DNA of 47,500 bases, taken from assembly GCA_963575745.1 (NCBI GenBank), contig CAUYUJ010021065.1:7501-55000 (forward strand), written 5' to 3'. This stretch comes from Prorocentrum cordatum. Lineage: Eukaryota > Sar > Dinophyceae > Prorocentrales > Prorocentraceae. A model generated the notes under the pieces. That model saw only the letters and a list, made by a program, of their open reading frames with translations. It did no database searches and was not told where the DNA came from. A program made the translations under genes and the position numbers. Shown here one piece after another: positions 9,099-19,667 of this stretch (positions within the stretch are counted from its first letter, which is position 1; every line of letters starts with the position of its first letter).

Positions 9099-10060
9099 AT
9101 GCCCCTCGCCACAAGGTGCCTGTCCTGCGCAGTCTACATTGCAATGGCCTTCGCCTCGCCGCGAGACTCGTCCCCATGTTTGGCCTCCCGCGGTGCTTCT
9201 CAGCCTGCGGAGAGGGGCCGAGGCGCGTCTGCGGCCGCGCCTGCTCGCGCTACTCCTCAGCCTGAGTCTTTCACTGTCGCCTCTTTTAACTTCGGGTTCG
9301 AGCAGCCAATTATGTCCGGAAAGAGGACCAGCACCCATTGCGCCAACTGCGGGCGGGTGTGCGCCACGATCGTCGAGGGCGCTGATGCTGACCTCTTCTT
9401 TGCGTGCGAAGTCGGCGCGTTTCGCCAGGGCCTGAGCAAAGCACAAATCCACGTGGATGACATCCTGAAGAAGCCGTTCGGCGACAGCGTTCGCTTGCCC
9501 GAGGTCGACAACTACTTGAGCTTGTGGGGCTTCGGCGGTGCTTCTCAGCCTGCCGTTGTGTCCCGGCGCGGCGAAGCACAGATCTACAACGTCCCCATCG
9601 GACGACAGGTGGGCGCTGTAGTCGCACGGTTCAATGTGCAGACGAGCGGCCATAGCAAAGTGCACGTGATCACCAGCAATATGCACATCGTTTGCGGGGG
9701 CCGGCCTCCGAGCATTGTCGCGCGACAGCGTGCAGTGAGGCCTCTCCGACTCCACTTGGGCGGCCTCGAGGCACCGGCGCCGGACGCGCCAGTCGTGCGC
9801 ATCATGGTCGGCGACAGCAACCTGAACTCCCAGCAGGCGCGTGAAGCTTTGCAGCGCCACAGTGGCGACGAGGCATTGTGGGAGGTCTTCGCCTCACCGG
9901 CGGACCGTATCGGCGACAATGTGGCGGTCTGTGGAGCCGTCGCGCGTTTCCGGCCCGTCGCTGTTGGCGCGTCGTACCTGGACCGTGGCATTCGCAACGA
10001 CTCGCACGATGCTGTCGCGGTCATCATCACCCTCCGCGCTGCTTCTCAGCCTGCGGAGAA
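9099..10060 (+). CDS. endonuclease/exonuclease/phosphatase (EEP)-like domain, 5' part of a helicase-containing gene or element
   Basis: The frame opens at an ATG and, from about residue 60, reads like a divergent EEP (AP-endonuclease fold) domain. The visible landmarks are TVASFNFGFE (first strand, Asn), LFFACEVGAF (Glu in the usual QE position), VHVITSNMH, VRIMVGDSNLN (matching the GDxN signature) and NDSHDAVAV (matching SDHxPV, with Ser and Asp-His order disturbed). A CANC-GRVC-like pair lies between the first two landmarks. In the EEP family these residues bind the metal and hydrolyse phosphodiesters. Here the last motif is imperfect, so activity is uncertain. The good match stops near residue 320. 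Downstream the meaningful frame changes (about 10060-10160) and continues into the Pif1-like helicase. Either one protein is split by frameshifts or small introns, or there are two adjacent ORFs. EEP plus Pif1 helicase is the domain pair of some Helitron-like (helentron) elements. Confidence 0.6.
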
Positions 10061-13000
10061 CAAGGAACGGTGGATTTTCTTCGGGGACTTTTCGGGCTGG
10101 CCCCGATGGCCTCGCTCGCTGCGCTCGGCGAGTCTGTATCCGGCTGGCCTCGATGGCGAACCGGTGCTTCTGGCTTTCCACGACGGAGGTGGCGCTGCAC
10201 ATCCTCGCAGGCGGCGACTGCCTCCAGTCGCACCACAATGTGCGCCTCTTCACGAGACAGCTGCAGTGGGCCTGCCAGCAGTGCAAGCGCTTGCTGAACC
10301 ACGAAGGTGCGGGCGAGATGCAGCAGAGTGAACAGGCGCCAATACAGGCAGTCCGCATCCAGATCCCGGTCGCCGAGGACGAGGAGGAGCATTCCGCAGA
10401 TGGGACCAGCGGTGCTCCTCAGCCTCCTGGAGAGACCCCTGCTGGTGATGGGCAGGCTGACGGTGCGGAGTGCGAGGATAGGCAGGTGTGCACCACCAGC
10501 GCGAACACGGCCGACGACTACGCCCACAGGGGCCCTCGCCTGCAGACCATGCCGTACTACATCCACAGGATGTGCGTCCGCCGAGTCCTGAAGCCGAGCC
10601 GGGTGAAAGCTTCTGGGCCGAGATTCTTCGTCTTCGAGAACCGTTGCGTCATGGCTCCGCGGTGCGTGCAGGAGGTCCAATTGACGCGGATGGACGTCCC
10701 CGCCATCGACGGCTTCCAGTGCCCGACCTGGGCACAGGACCCAGTGCAGAACTCGCTCTTCAAGGCCCTCCTCTTCGCGCCTTGGGCGTGCGAGGGTCCC
10801 CTCACTTGTGGCGGCGTTGCCCAGTGCAGCCATATGTTGAAGAATTGCGACCACCCTGCCGTGCGCCCACACTTGTTCGAGCGGGCGCGGCGACATCGGT
10901 GCGCGGAGATCCACGTGCTGGCGGCGCGCGCGGACTCCAGGTGCCGCCTGGCCCGCAAGAGGCTCGTGCTCGCGGACGCGACCTTCTTCTCCGAGCTGAA
11001 AGAACCCCGGGCGAACCTCGAGGAGGGCGAGCTGGTGCTCCTCAGCCTAGCGAACTTCGCAAGAGCCCAGCTGGCGCGGCGTATGCCTGTGCAGGCGGCC
11101 CGGCGCATCCTCGCCTTCAGTAACCACCACTGCCGATGGCGCGAGGGGCAGTGCACCTTGGCGGAGTTCTGCGCGTGCGTGGCGCGAGACGTGCTGGCGC
11201 ACGTGGACCTCGCGGCGGAGGCGCGGGTTAAGCCTCGGCCGGCAGCGGCTGCGCACCTGGAGGCGGAGGAGGACTCCTCGAGCGATGCCGAAGGGCCCAA
11301 GGGCCGGGTCCCGCTGGAGCTCGTTGACGTGGGCGGAGGCGGTGGCAGCGACGTAGAGGAGGAAGGTGAGAACGCCGAAATTACCGAGATCTCCATGTTT
11401 CCGCTGCGGGGCCACACCAGAGCAACCGAGCTGGCTCTGCAGCAAGACCAACTGCAGCGCTTGGGCCAGAAGAGCCGCCTCAGCTACGCGGATCAGCAGC
11501 TGAAGAACCTGGGCCGAGCGCGCGGCGGCATGCTGCAGGCGAGCTTTGCGCAGCCAGCCAGCAGCGGCGCGCGGGAGCATCTGGGCACGCGGCTGGACGA
11601 CAGCTTCTTTGACATGCTGGCCCTAGAGCGGCAGAGAATTGCGCTCCAGAAGAAGCATGCGAGTCCGGATGGAGAGACCTTGCCCGATGTTGGAGGCGAC
11701 TGGCAACCCAGTGGTGCTCCTCAGCCTGCTGCTGAGGACGCGCAGCCGGAGCTCGTGCCGCAGCTCTCGACCATGCAGGGCCCGGCGGCTGTTGCGTGGA
11801 AGCTGGTCACTGATGCAGAGTGCACGGAGGAGCAGATTGACGCGGCGGCGTTGTTCGCGCTGTCCCTGCAGAAACGTTTTGACGGCAGGCCAGACAAGAC
11901 AGCGCATCTGCTCCCCGTGGTGTCCGCGACGGGCAACCGCAGAGCAATCTGGCTCGGAGGAGGCGGCGTCGGCAAGACACGCACCCTCTCGAGAGTGGTG
12001 GAGCCTATGTCCATCATCTACTTCGGCGAGCACGGCTACCTCGCCAAAGCACAGTCCAACCACGCGGCCCACAACCTCGGCCCGCGCGGGAGGACGCTGC
12101 ACTCCTCCAACGGCATCCTCATGTCGGACTCCCTGCAGACCGCCAGGCCGCGCTTGACCTCTCAGGCGCAGAAAAAGCTCGACCGCCTCACAGGCACACT
12201 CGGCGTCGACGTGATCGATGAGCTGGGTGCTGTGCCGGGGCCCTTGCTGCATGCGGATGCACTGCGCGCGACCTACGGCAGGGCGCTGCGCTACAACCTC
12301 GATTCTACCAAGTACATGCTCCCGCAGGAGACGTGGGGGCGCATGCCGGCGAAGATCCTCTGCGGGGACTTCTACCCATTTACCGCCGGCCCCCGCCAGC
12401 GCCTGCCTGCTGGCGCTTACGCAGGCCAGTCCTACGAGCACCAACAGGCTCGGAAGTTGCTCGCCGACTTCGAGTTCGTCGTCGACTTCGTGCAGATGCA
12501 GCGCTTCACAGACCCGCTGCAGGTCGAGGTCCTTCACGCCATGAGGATTCCAGTCGGCAGAAAGATCTCTGACGAGAGCTGGCAAGCGATCCTCAAAACA
12601 GAGATTGTTAGCTCCAGCGGTGCTGGTCAGCCTGCTGCCAGCACCAGCGAAGCCGCTCAGCAACCCCAGTGGGACCGCCGGTTGCGCGCAGCCCGAGGCT
12701 GGTACGAGTCGGCATGTGAGTGGCGCGTCGTCTCTTACGCCATGCATGCGCATGCCAAGCTTGATGCGCACGATGCTGGCCAGCTGCTCTTCTACGTGCC
12801 GGCAGTCGACAGACCAGCTGCGCGCTTCGCGAAGCCTGACTTCGAAAAGATGCGCGCGGAGCCCAACATCGGCGCTACTGGAAAAATGCCGAGGCTGCTG
12901 CCGCTCTTCCTCGGCATGGAGGTCATCCTGACGGAGTCCGTGTTGCCGCCTAAGTATGTCCGTGGAGCGCCGGGCAAGGTGGTAGGCATAGAGCAGCGCG

Positions 13001-13730
13001 CTCTGGAGCCTCCGGTGGAGGGTCGCGCGTCCGTTGTCTCGGATGGTGTTGCGGTGCTCCGCTACATGCCCAAGGCCGTCTATGTCAAGATCGATGACAG
13101 CGATGAGCTCTTCTTGAAGGCCGCGCTGGTGACTGCTGGCAGTGCTTCTCAGCCTGCCGGCCCTGACCTGCTTGGAGTGCTCGCGATTGCCCCGCAGGCC
13201 CGTCCCTGGAAGTTCAAAGCAACGGCGGATGGCCTGGCCATCACGGTCTCCAGGACACAGTTGACCGTGCTGCCCAAGAAGCAGGGCACTCTGCATGGCG
13301 TGCAGGGCAAGACGGCGGACCCAGGCTTCATCGTGCACTGGGCGTTTCCGCCAGGACTCAAGAAAAAGTCCATTTGGCTGGCCTACTACGTCAGCCTGTC
13401 GCGGCCCCGGAGCTTCGGCCAGCTCTTGAGCCACGGCTTGCCTGACCGGAGCATCATCGAGTCAGGCCCCCCAGAACAGATCGCGAAGGCTTTCGACGAA
13501 TTCCTCGCAGACGAGATTGCCGCGACAAAAATCGCCTGCGCGGAGGCCCGACAGGCGCTGGGCTGGCCTGCGCGAGCTTGAGGAGCCCTGAGATGCAGCC
13601 TGCTTTGTGGCGGTGCTGTTCAGCCTGGCCGTCTGCATTCGCGTGGTTCGTCTCAGCCTGCATTTGTGTGGTGCTTCTCAACCTGCACTCGCGTGCAGCC
13701 GTGGATAGTGAGTTGCGGTGCTCCTCAGCG
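9192..13730 (+). repeat. dispersed short motif GGTGCTTCTCAGCCTGC, about 11 copies
   Basis: Copies or near copies start near 9192, 9537, 10038, 10411, 11713, 12619, 13140 (within the EEP-helicase coding region) and 13612, 13644, 13670, 13717 (in the 3' flank). Every coding copy is read in the phase that gives (G/S/A)-A-(S/P/G)-Q-P. The spacing is irregular (about 26 bases to about 1.3 kb), so this is not a tandem repeat. Confidence 0.8.
10160..13581 (+). CDS. Pif1-like SF1 DNA helicase (large, with Cys/His-rich N-terminal region)
   Basis: The frame is open to a TGA at 13579-13581. Real coding seems to begin near 10160 (WLSTTEVALHILAGGDCL). The ATG at 9841 lies inside the EEP frame and is probably not the start. 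Order of parts: a CQQCKR pair, an acidic linker, a conserved-looking region with PYYIHRMCVRRVLKP and DGFQCPTWAQDP, a Cys/His-rich patch (CGGVAQCSHMLKNCDH), a second acidic linker, then the helicase. Helicase motifs: Walker A LGGGGVGKTRT (about 11955-11990), Walker B VDVIDELGAV, motif III KILCGDFYPF, the MQRFTDP arginine region, LHGVQGKTADPG and YYVSLSRPRSFGQL (motifs V-VI). This order is that of Pif1/RecD-type 5'-3' helicases. No HUH Rep motif was seen, so a canonical Helitron Rep is missing or lies elsewhere. The helicase core looks intact. Six of the in-phase copies of the short CTCAGCCTG-type motif lie here or at its upstream edge. Confidence 0.8.
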
Positions 13731-13739
13731 CGTGTTTCG
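13582..13739 (+). other. 3' flank of the helicase gene with motif copies
   Basis: Non-coding by appearance. It holds four copies of the CTCAGCCTG-type motif close together. No polyadenylation signal can be named, since dinoflagellates do not use a reliable AATAAA. Confidence 0.5.
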
Positions 13740-14130
13740 TTTGAGGCTGAATCCATTGATCGCAGTGTCTCGTTTGGACTTACATCCAACATCCATTGAT
13801 CGCAGCGTCTCGTTTGGAATGAACACCAAAACAATGTGCTGTCTCGTTGATAGCAGTGCCTCCTTTGCAGAGACATCCACTATTGATAGCAGCGTCTCGT
13901 TTCCAGACGCATCCGTAGTAGTAAGTAGTAGTGTCTCGTTCGAAATAAAATCCATTGATACTCGTGTCTCGTTTAGGGCAGAAACCATTGATAGCAGCGT
14001 CTCGTTTGCACCTACACCCCTGCATAGCAGCGTCTCGTTTGGAATGAGCACAAAAAGAGTGTGCTGTCTCGTGAATAGTTGTGCCTCCTTTGCAGACATG
14101 TCCACTATTGATCGCAGCGTTTCGCTTCCA
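13740..14130. repeat. degenerate ~36-bp minisatellite (ATTGATNGCAGNGTCTCGTTT)
   Basis: About ten imperfect units, each with CATTGATCGCAGCGTCTCGT or a variant. A longer alternation AATGANCACNAAAANAGTGT plus GCTGTCTCGT occurs twice (near 13820 and 14040). The plus frame reads SIDRSVSF-type repeats. An open frame (13666-14175) results, but nothing suggests it is a gene. Confidence 0.8.
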
Positions 14131-14132
14131 GT

Positions 14133-14212
14133 CAAATCCGAACATGAATCTAAAGAAGAATGCTTCCACATATGATATTACACATGGCTGTTCGGTTGCT
14201 TTGCTGGGATTT
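14133..14212. repeat. isolated relic of satellite segment D end
   Basis: About 75 bp that align with the end of segment D (compare 3925-4000). Shared blocks are TGAATCT, AATGCTT, ATATG, TACACAT, GGCTGTT and GGTTGCTTTGC, then GGGAT. The copy is some 7 kb from the satellite and without the adjoining segment A. Confidence 0.75.
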
Positions 14213-14214
14213 TT

Positions 14215-14650
14215 TATTTTGCTTTCTTGCTTCTTTTTTCCCCTCTCCCAGTCCCAGTCCCAGTCCCTGGCCGAGTCCGCAGCGAAAGAGGGCGCTGCAC
14301 CCGGTTCCCTCCGGCTGGCCCCCTGGCTGGGCTGCTGGCGCCCGCGGTCGCCTTAGGCGGCCCGACGGGCCCGCCGGCCTCCGCGCGGTCTTCGCGCCGC
14401 CAGCCGCCGCCGCCCGCCGCCCGCCAGGCCGAGCCGCCCTGCGCGCCTCGGCCTCTGGAGGCTTCCGGGGGCGTCCGGAAGCAGCGGAAGCTCTCGAGGC
14501 CCTGGCCCGGCCAGCTCCCCTCCGCGCCCGGGCAAGGCCGCTCGCGAAGGCCGCCAGAGCTGCCCCAGCCCCGCGGCCCGCGGCCGCGGCGCCCGCCGGC
14601 CCTGCCCGCCTGCCGCGCAAGCGCCGGCCGCCCAGGAGCTGAAGCACACG
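14215..14650. other. GC-rich stretch, possible 3' tail of the PPR reading frame
   Basis: Very GC-rich (GCCGCC, CGCCGG). Minus frames remain open through it as Ala/Arg/Gly-rich sequence, so the PPR reading frame has no clear natural end. Nothing else is recognised. Confidence 0.4.
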
Positions 14651-17454
14651 ACCAGCCAGATGAGCATCGATAGGGCTCGCTGCCACTGGTCCCTTTTCGT
14701 GTACGCGCCGATCCCAGCACTGTAGTTGATGACATTGGGCTCCATTTTCTGCATCTGCCTGCAGATGATCGCCGATAGGGCCCGCTGCTTGCGTCCGCTT
14801 TGTGCGCGCGCCAATCCCAGCCCTGTAACCCGCGACGTCGGGTCCCAGCTTCGCGACCAACATCGCGCTGAGCAGCACGAATGCGTGTTGCCACTGTCCC
14901 CTCTTCTCGCCCGCGCTGATCCCAGCAATGTAGCTGATGACACTTGGCGCCACCTTCGCCTTCCACATCTTGCTGAGCAGCGAGAGAGCCCGCTGCCACT
15001 GCTCGCCGTTCGCGCGCGCGCTGATCCCAGAGTTGTAGCCGATGGCATCTGGCTCCAACCGCGCTTCCCAAATGTCGCGGAGCAGCGGTAGAGCCCGCTG
15101 CCACTGCTCGCCTTTCGTGCGCGCGCTGATCCCAGAGCTGTAGCTGATGACACTTGGCTCCACCTTCGCCTCCCGCATCTCGCTGAGCAGTGGGGGGGCC
15201 TGCTGCCACTGCTCGCTGTTCGTACACGCGCTGATCCCAGGGCTGATCCCAGAGTTGTAGCTGATGGCATCCGGCTCCAACCTCACTTCCCGCATCTCGC
15301 AGAGCAGCTATACAGCCCGCCTCCACTGCTCGCCTTTCGCGCACGCGCTGATCCCATAGTTGTAGCTGATGACATTCGGCTCCAACCTCACTTCCCACAT
15401 CCCGCTGAGCAGTGATAGAGACCGCTGCCACTGCTCGTCTTTCGCGCACGCGCTGATCCCAGAGCTATAGCTGATGTCACTTGGCTCCGCCTTCGCCTCC
15501 CGCATCTCGCTGGGCAGTGAGAGAGCCCGCTGCCTCTGCTCGCCTTTCGCGCATGCGCTGATCCCAGAGCTGTAGCTGATGACGCTTGGCTCCACCTTCG
15601 CCTCCCGCATCTCGCTGAGCAGAAGAGATCCCGCTGCCACTGCTCGCCGTTCGCGCACGCGCTGATCCCAGAGTTGTAGCTGATGGCATCTGGCTCCAAA
15701 CTCATTTCCCAAATGTCGCGGAGCAGTGGGGGAGCCTGCTGCCACTGCTCGCCGTTCGTGCACGCGCCTGGTCCCAGAGCTGTAGCTGACGACACTTGGC
15801 TCCGCCTTCGCCTCCCGCATCTCGCTGAGCAGTGGGGGGGCCTGCTGCCACTGCTCGCCGTTCGTGCACGCGCTGATCCCAGGGCTGATCCCAGAGTTGT
15901 AGCTGATGGCATCTGGCTCCAACCTCACTTCCCACATCTCGCAGAGCAGCGATAAAGCCCGCCTCCACTGCTCGTCTTTCGCGCACGCGCTGATCCCATA
16001 GCTGTAGCTGATGACGCTTGGCTCCACCTTCGCCTCCCGCATCTCGCTGAGCAGTGGGAGAGCCTGCTGCCACTGCTCGCCGTTCGCACACGCGCTGATC
16101 CCAGAGTTGTAGCTGATGTCAGTCGGCTCCAACCTCACTTCCCGCATCCCGCTGAGCAGTGATAGAGCCCGCTGCCACTGCTCGTCTTTCGCGCACGCGC
16201 TGATCCCAGAGCTATAGCTGATGTCACTTGGCTCCACCTTCGCCTCCCGCATCTCGCTGGGCAGTCAGAGAGCCCTCTGCCACTGCTCGCCTCTCGCGCA
16301 TGCGCTGATCCCAGAGCTGTAGCTGATGACATTTGGCTCCACCATCGCCTCCCGCATCTCGCTGAGCAGTGAGAGATCCCGCTGCCACTGCTCGCCGTTC
16401 GCGCACGCGCTGGTCCCAGAGTTGTAGCCGATGACGTTCGCCAATGCCTGTTGCAACTGTCCCCTCTTCTCGCGCGCGCTGGTCCCAGCGGTGTAGCTGA
16501 TGGCGTTGAGCTGCAGCTTCGGATCCGGCGCATCGCTGAGCAGCGCCAGAGCCCACTGCAATTGAGCGCCCTTCTCGCACGCATAGGTCCCAGCGCTGCA
16601 GCCGACTACGTTGGTTCCCAGCTTCGCTTCTCGCATCGTGCTGGGCAGCGCCACTGTCTGTCGCCACTGCCCTCTCTTCGCGCACGCACTGATTCCAGCG
16701 TTGTAGCTGATGACGTCGGGCTGCAGCTTCGATTCCCGCATCTCGCTGAGCAGCGCCAGACCCCTCTGCCACTGATCGCCGTTCCCGCACGCGCCGATCC
16801 CGACGCGATGGCTGATTGCGTCAGGCTCCGCGTCGGGCTCCGGCTGCGCGTCCCCCGTCGCATTGAGTAGCGCCGGAGCCCGCTGCCACTGCTCGCCTTT
16901 CTCGCACACAGTGGCCCTGATGACGCTGAGCGCGATTCTCGTCGCCTTATCTTCCTCTTCCTCCTCGTCCTGATGCGTCTCCTCCTCCTCCTCCTCCTCC
17001 TCGTGTCTCCTGTGCCGCCTCCGCCTCCCACTCCTCCTCCTTGGTTGCACCTCCTTCTCAACCTCCTCGTCCGCTGTCTTCTCGTGTATCTCCTCCTGAG
17101 CCTCCTCATCCTCCTCCCTGGCTTGCTGCCACTGCCCACTGTTGCACATGCGCCGATCCCAGCGGTGCAGCTGCTGGGGTGTTGCTGCCACTGCCCGCCT
17201 TTCCCGCATGCTTTGGTCCCAGCGCTATCGGCGTTGTATCCGCTGACGTCGAGCGCGGTTATCTTCGCCTCCTCCTCCTCCTCGACCTGGTCCTGCTCGT
17301 CCGCTGCCTTCTCCTCCTCTTCTATCTCCTCCTCTGCCGCCTCGCTCTCCTCCCTGGCTCGCTGCCACTGCTGCTGTCCATTTTTCGCACGCGCGCTGGT
17401 CCCAGCGATGCAACTGATGACGTTGGGCCCCAGTTTGGGAATCAGCAGCGCCAT
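14650..17454 (-). pseudogene. pentatricopeptide repeat (PPR) protein array, interrupted
   Basis: About 24-26 tandem 35-residue repeats of the form ISACxKGEQWQRALxLLSEM followed by R-E-A-K-V-E-P-x-V-I-S-Y. PPR proteins are helical-hairpin RNA-binding proteins that usually act on organelle transcripts. The first ATG in the leading frame is at 17454. The N-terminal part holds Glu-rich linkers between diverged repeats and changes frame near 17150 through a one-base deletion. The main frame then carries an in-frame TGA at 16265-16267 and a TAG at 15308-15310. Between about 15620 and 15780 a +1/-1 pair puts two repeats out of frame, and another shift lies near 14790. The repeats alternate in sequence (AKVEPSVISYSSG then VRLEPDAISYNSG) and show block duplication. 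A 12-nt insertion (SPGI) occurs in two repeats 642 bp apart. The number of lesions argues for a pseudogene, unless stops are removed by editing or splicing, for which there is no evidence here. Confidence 0.8.
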
Positions 17455-17659
17455 AGCCTGCTGCCACTGCTCCCTTGTCTCGCAGGCGCGGCCGGGTCTG
17501 GACGCCAGGAGGGGGTGGGGCGGGCGTGGGGCGGAGGACGAGGGGGCGAGGGGCACGAGCCGGGCCCGAACGGCGAGGGGCGAACGACGCGGGGGCAGGG
17601 GGCGAACGAGACGGGACCGAGACGAGGGGACAGAGGCCGAGGGAAAGGCGAGGGGAAGG

Positions 17660-19660
17660 GGCGGTGGGCGTCGTCGGTGCGCGTCGTCGTGCAGGTGCGC
17701 GTCGTTGCTGCTGGTCGTTGCAGGTGGTGCCCGTCGATGCTGGGGTCGTATTGCCGGTCGGAATTGGTGCTGGTCGCAGTCGTGGTGGTGCTGCTGCTGG
17801 TCGTAGTCGTGGTGGTGGTGCTGCTGCTGGTTGCGGTCGTGGTACTGCTGCTGCTGGTCGCAGTCGTCGTGGTGCGAGTCGTAGTTGTGGTGGTGCTGGT
17901 GGTCGCAGTCGTGGTGGTGCTGGTTGTGCTGGTGTTGCTGGTCTTGGTGGTGGTGCTGCTGCTGCTGGTCGCAGTCGTGGTGGTGCTGCTGCTGGTCGCA
18001 GTCGTGGTGTCGCTGATCGCAGTCGTGGTGCTGCTGGTCGCAGTCGTGGTGGTGCTGCGGGTTGAAGACGTGGTGGTTGTGCTGGTAGTGGTTCTGCTGC
18101 TGGTCGCAGTCGTGGCGCTGCTGGTCGCAGTCGTGGTGCTGCTGGTCGCAGTCGTGTTGGTGCTGCTGGTCGCGGTTGTGGTGGTGCTGCTGGTGCTAGT
18201 GGTGCTAGTCGTGGTAGTGGTGGTGCTGCTGGTCGTAGTCGTGGTGGTGCTGGTTGTGCTGGTGGTGCTGGTGGTGCTGTTGGTCGTGGTGGTGGAGCTG
18301 CTGGTGGCAGTCGTGGTGGTGCTGCTGCTGGTCGTGGTCGTGGTGTTGATGGTGGCAGTCGTAGTGCTGCTGGTAGCAGTCGTGGTGGTGCTGCTGGTCG
18401 CGGTCGAGGTGGTGCTGCTGCTGGTCTCTGTGGTGCTGCTGCTGGTCGCAGTCGTGGTGGTGCTGGTTGTAGTCGTGGTGGTGCTGCTGGTCGCAGTCGT
18501 GGTATTGCTGGTTGTGCTGCTGGTGCTGGTCGTGGTGGTGCTGCTGGTCGCAGTCTCGGTGCTGCTGCTCCCGGTTGCGGTCGTGGCGCTGCTGGTCGCA
18601 GTCGTGGTGCTGCCAGTCGTGGTCGTGGTGGTGCTGCGGGTCGCAGTCGTGGTGGTGGTACTGCTGGTCGTTGTCGTGGTGGTGCTGCTGCTGGTCGCAG
18701 TCGTGGTGCTGCTGGTCGCAGTCGTGGCGCTGTTGGTCACAGTCGTGGGGCTGCTGGTCGCCGTCGTGCTGGTGCTGGTGGTGCTAGTGGTCGTGTTGGT
18801 GCTGCTGGTCGTTGTGGTGCTGCTGCTGCTGCTGGTCGCAGTCGTGGTGGTGCTGGTCGTAGTGGTGGTGGCGCTGCTGGTCGCAGTCGTGGTAGTGGTA
18901 GTGCTGGTTGTGCTGGTGGTGCTGGTCGTGGCGGTGCTGCTGGTCGCAGTCTCGGTGCTGCTGCTCCCGGTTGCAGTCGTGGTGCTGCTGGTCGCTGTCG
19001 TGGTGCTGCTGGTCGTGGTCGTGGTCGTGGTGGTGCTGCGGGTCGCAGTCGTGGTGATGGTGCTGCTGGTCGCAGTCGTGGTGGTGTTGCTTGTGCTAGT
19101 GGTGCTGGTGGTGCTGCTGGTCGTGGTGGTCGTGGTGCTGCTGGTCGGGGTCGTGGTCGTGGTGGTGCGGCGGGTCGCAGTCGTGGTGGAGGTGCTGCTG
19201 GTCGCAGTCGTGGTGCTGCTGGTCGCAGTCGTGGTGCTGCTAGTCGTTGTCGTGGGGCAGCTGGTTGCCGTCGTGGTGGTGCTGGTGGTGCTGTTGGTCG
19301 TGGTGGTGGTGCTGCTGGTCGTTGTGGTGCTGCTGCTGGTTGCAGTCGTGGTGGTGCTGGTTGTAGTCGTGGTGGTGCTGCTGGTCGCAGTCGTGGTGGT
19401 GCTGCTTGTGCTAGTGGTGCTGGTGGTGCTGCTGGTCGTGGTGGTGGTGGTGCTGCTGGTCGTAGTCGTGGTGGTGCTGCTGCTGGTCGCAGTCGTCGCG
19501 CTGCTGGTCGCAGTCGTGGTGTTCCTGGTCGTTGTCGTGGTGGTGCTGCGGGTCGCTGTCGTGGTGGTGGTGCTGGTGGTGGTTCTGCTGCGGGTCGCAG
19601 TCGAGGCGGTGGTGCTGCTGGTCGCCGTTGTGGTGGTGGTGGTGGTACTGCTGGTCTCCT
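17660..19660. repeat. GTC/GTG/CTG compound repeat array 2
   Basis: Built from GTGGTGCTGCTGGTCGCAGTC-like words of 12-24 bp. The plus frame reads Val/Leu and the minus frame Thr/Ser (TTTATSST). Both are open for hundreds of codons because of composition. The minus frame joins array 1 and the enclosed RT fragment into one 1163-codon open frame (17442-20933) starting at an ATG. Its start is a shared retroelement fragment and its end runs into the PPR region, so it is listed as repeat and not as a gene. Confidence 0.85.
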
Positions 19661-19667
19661 CGTGGTG

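Noticed and set aside
8340-9860. 506-codon minus-strand frame
   Set aside because: Half is the TAG microsatellite and the rest is antisense to the EEP domain.
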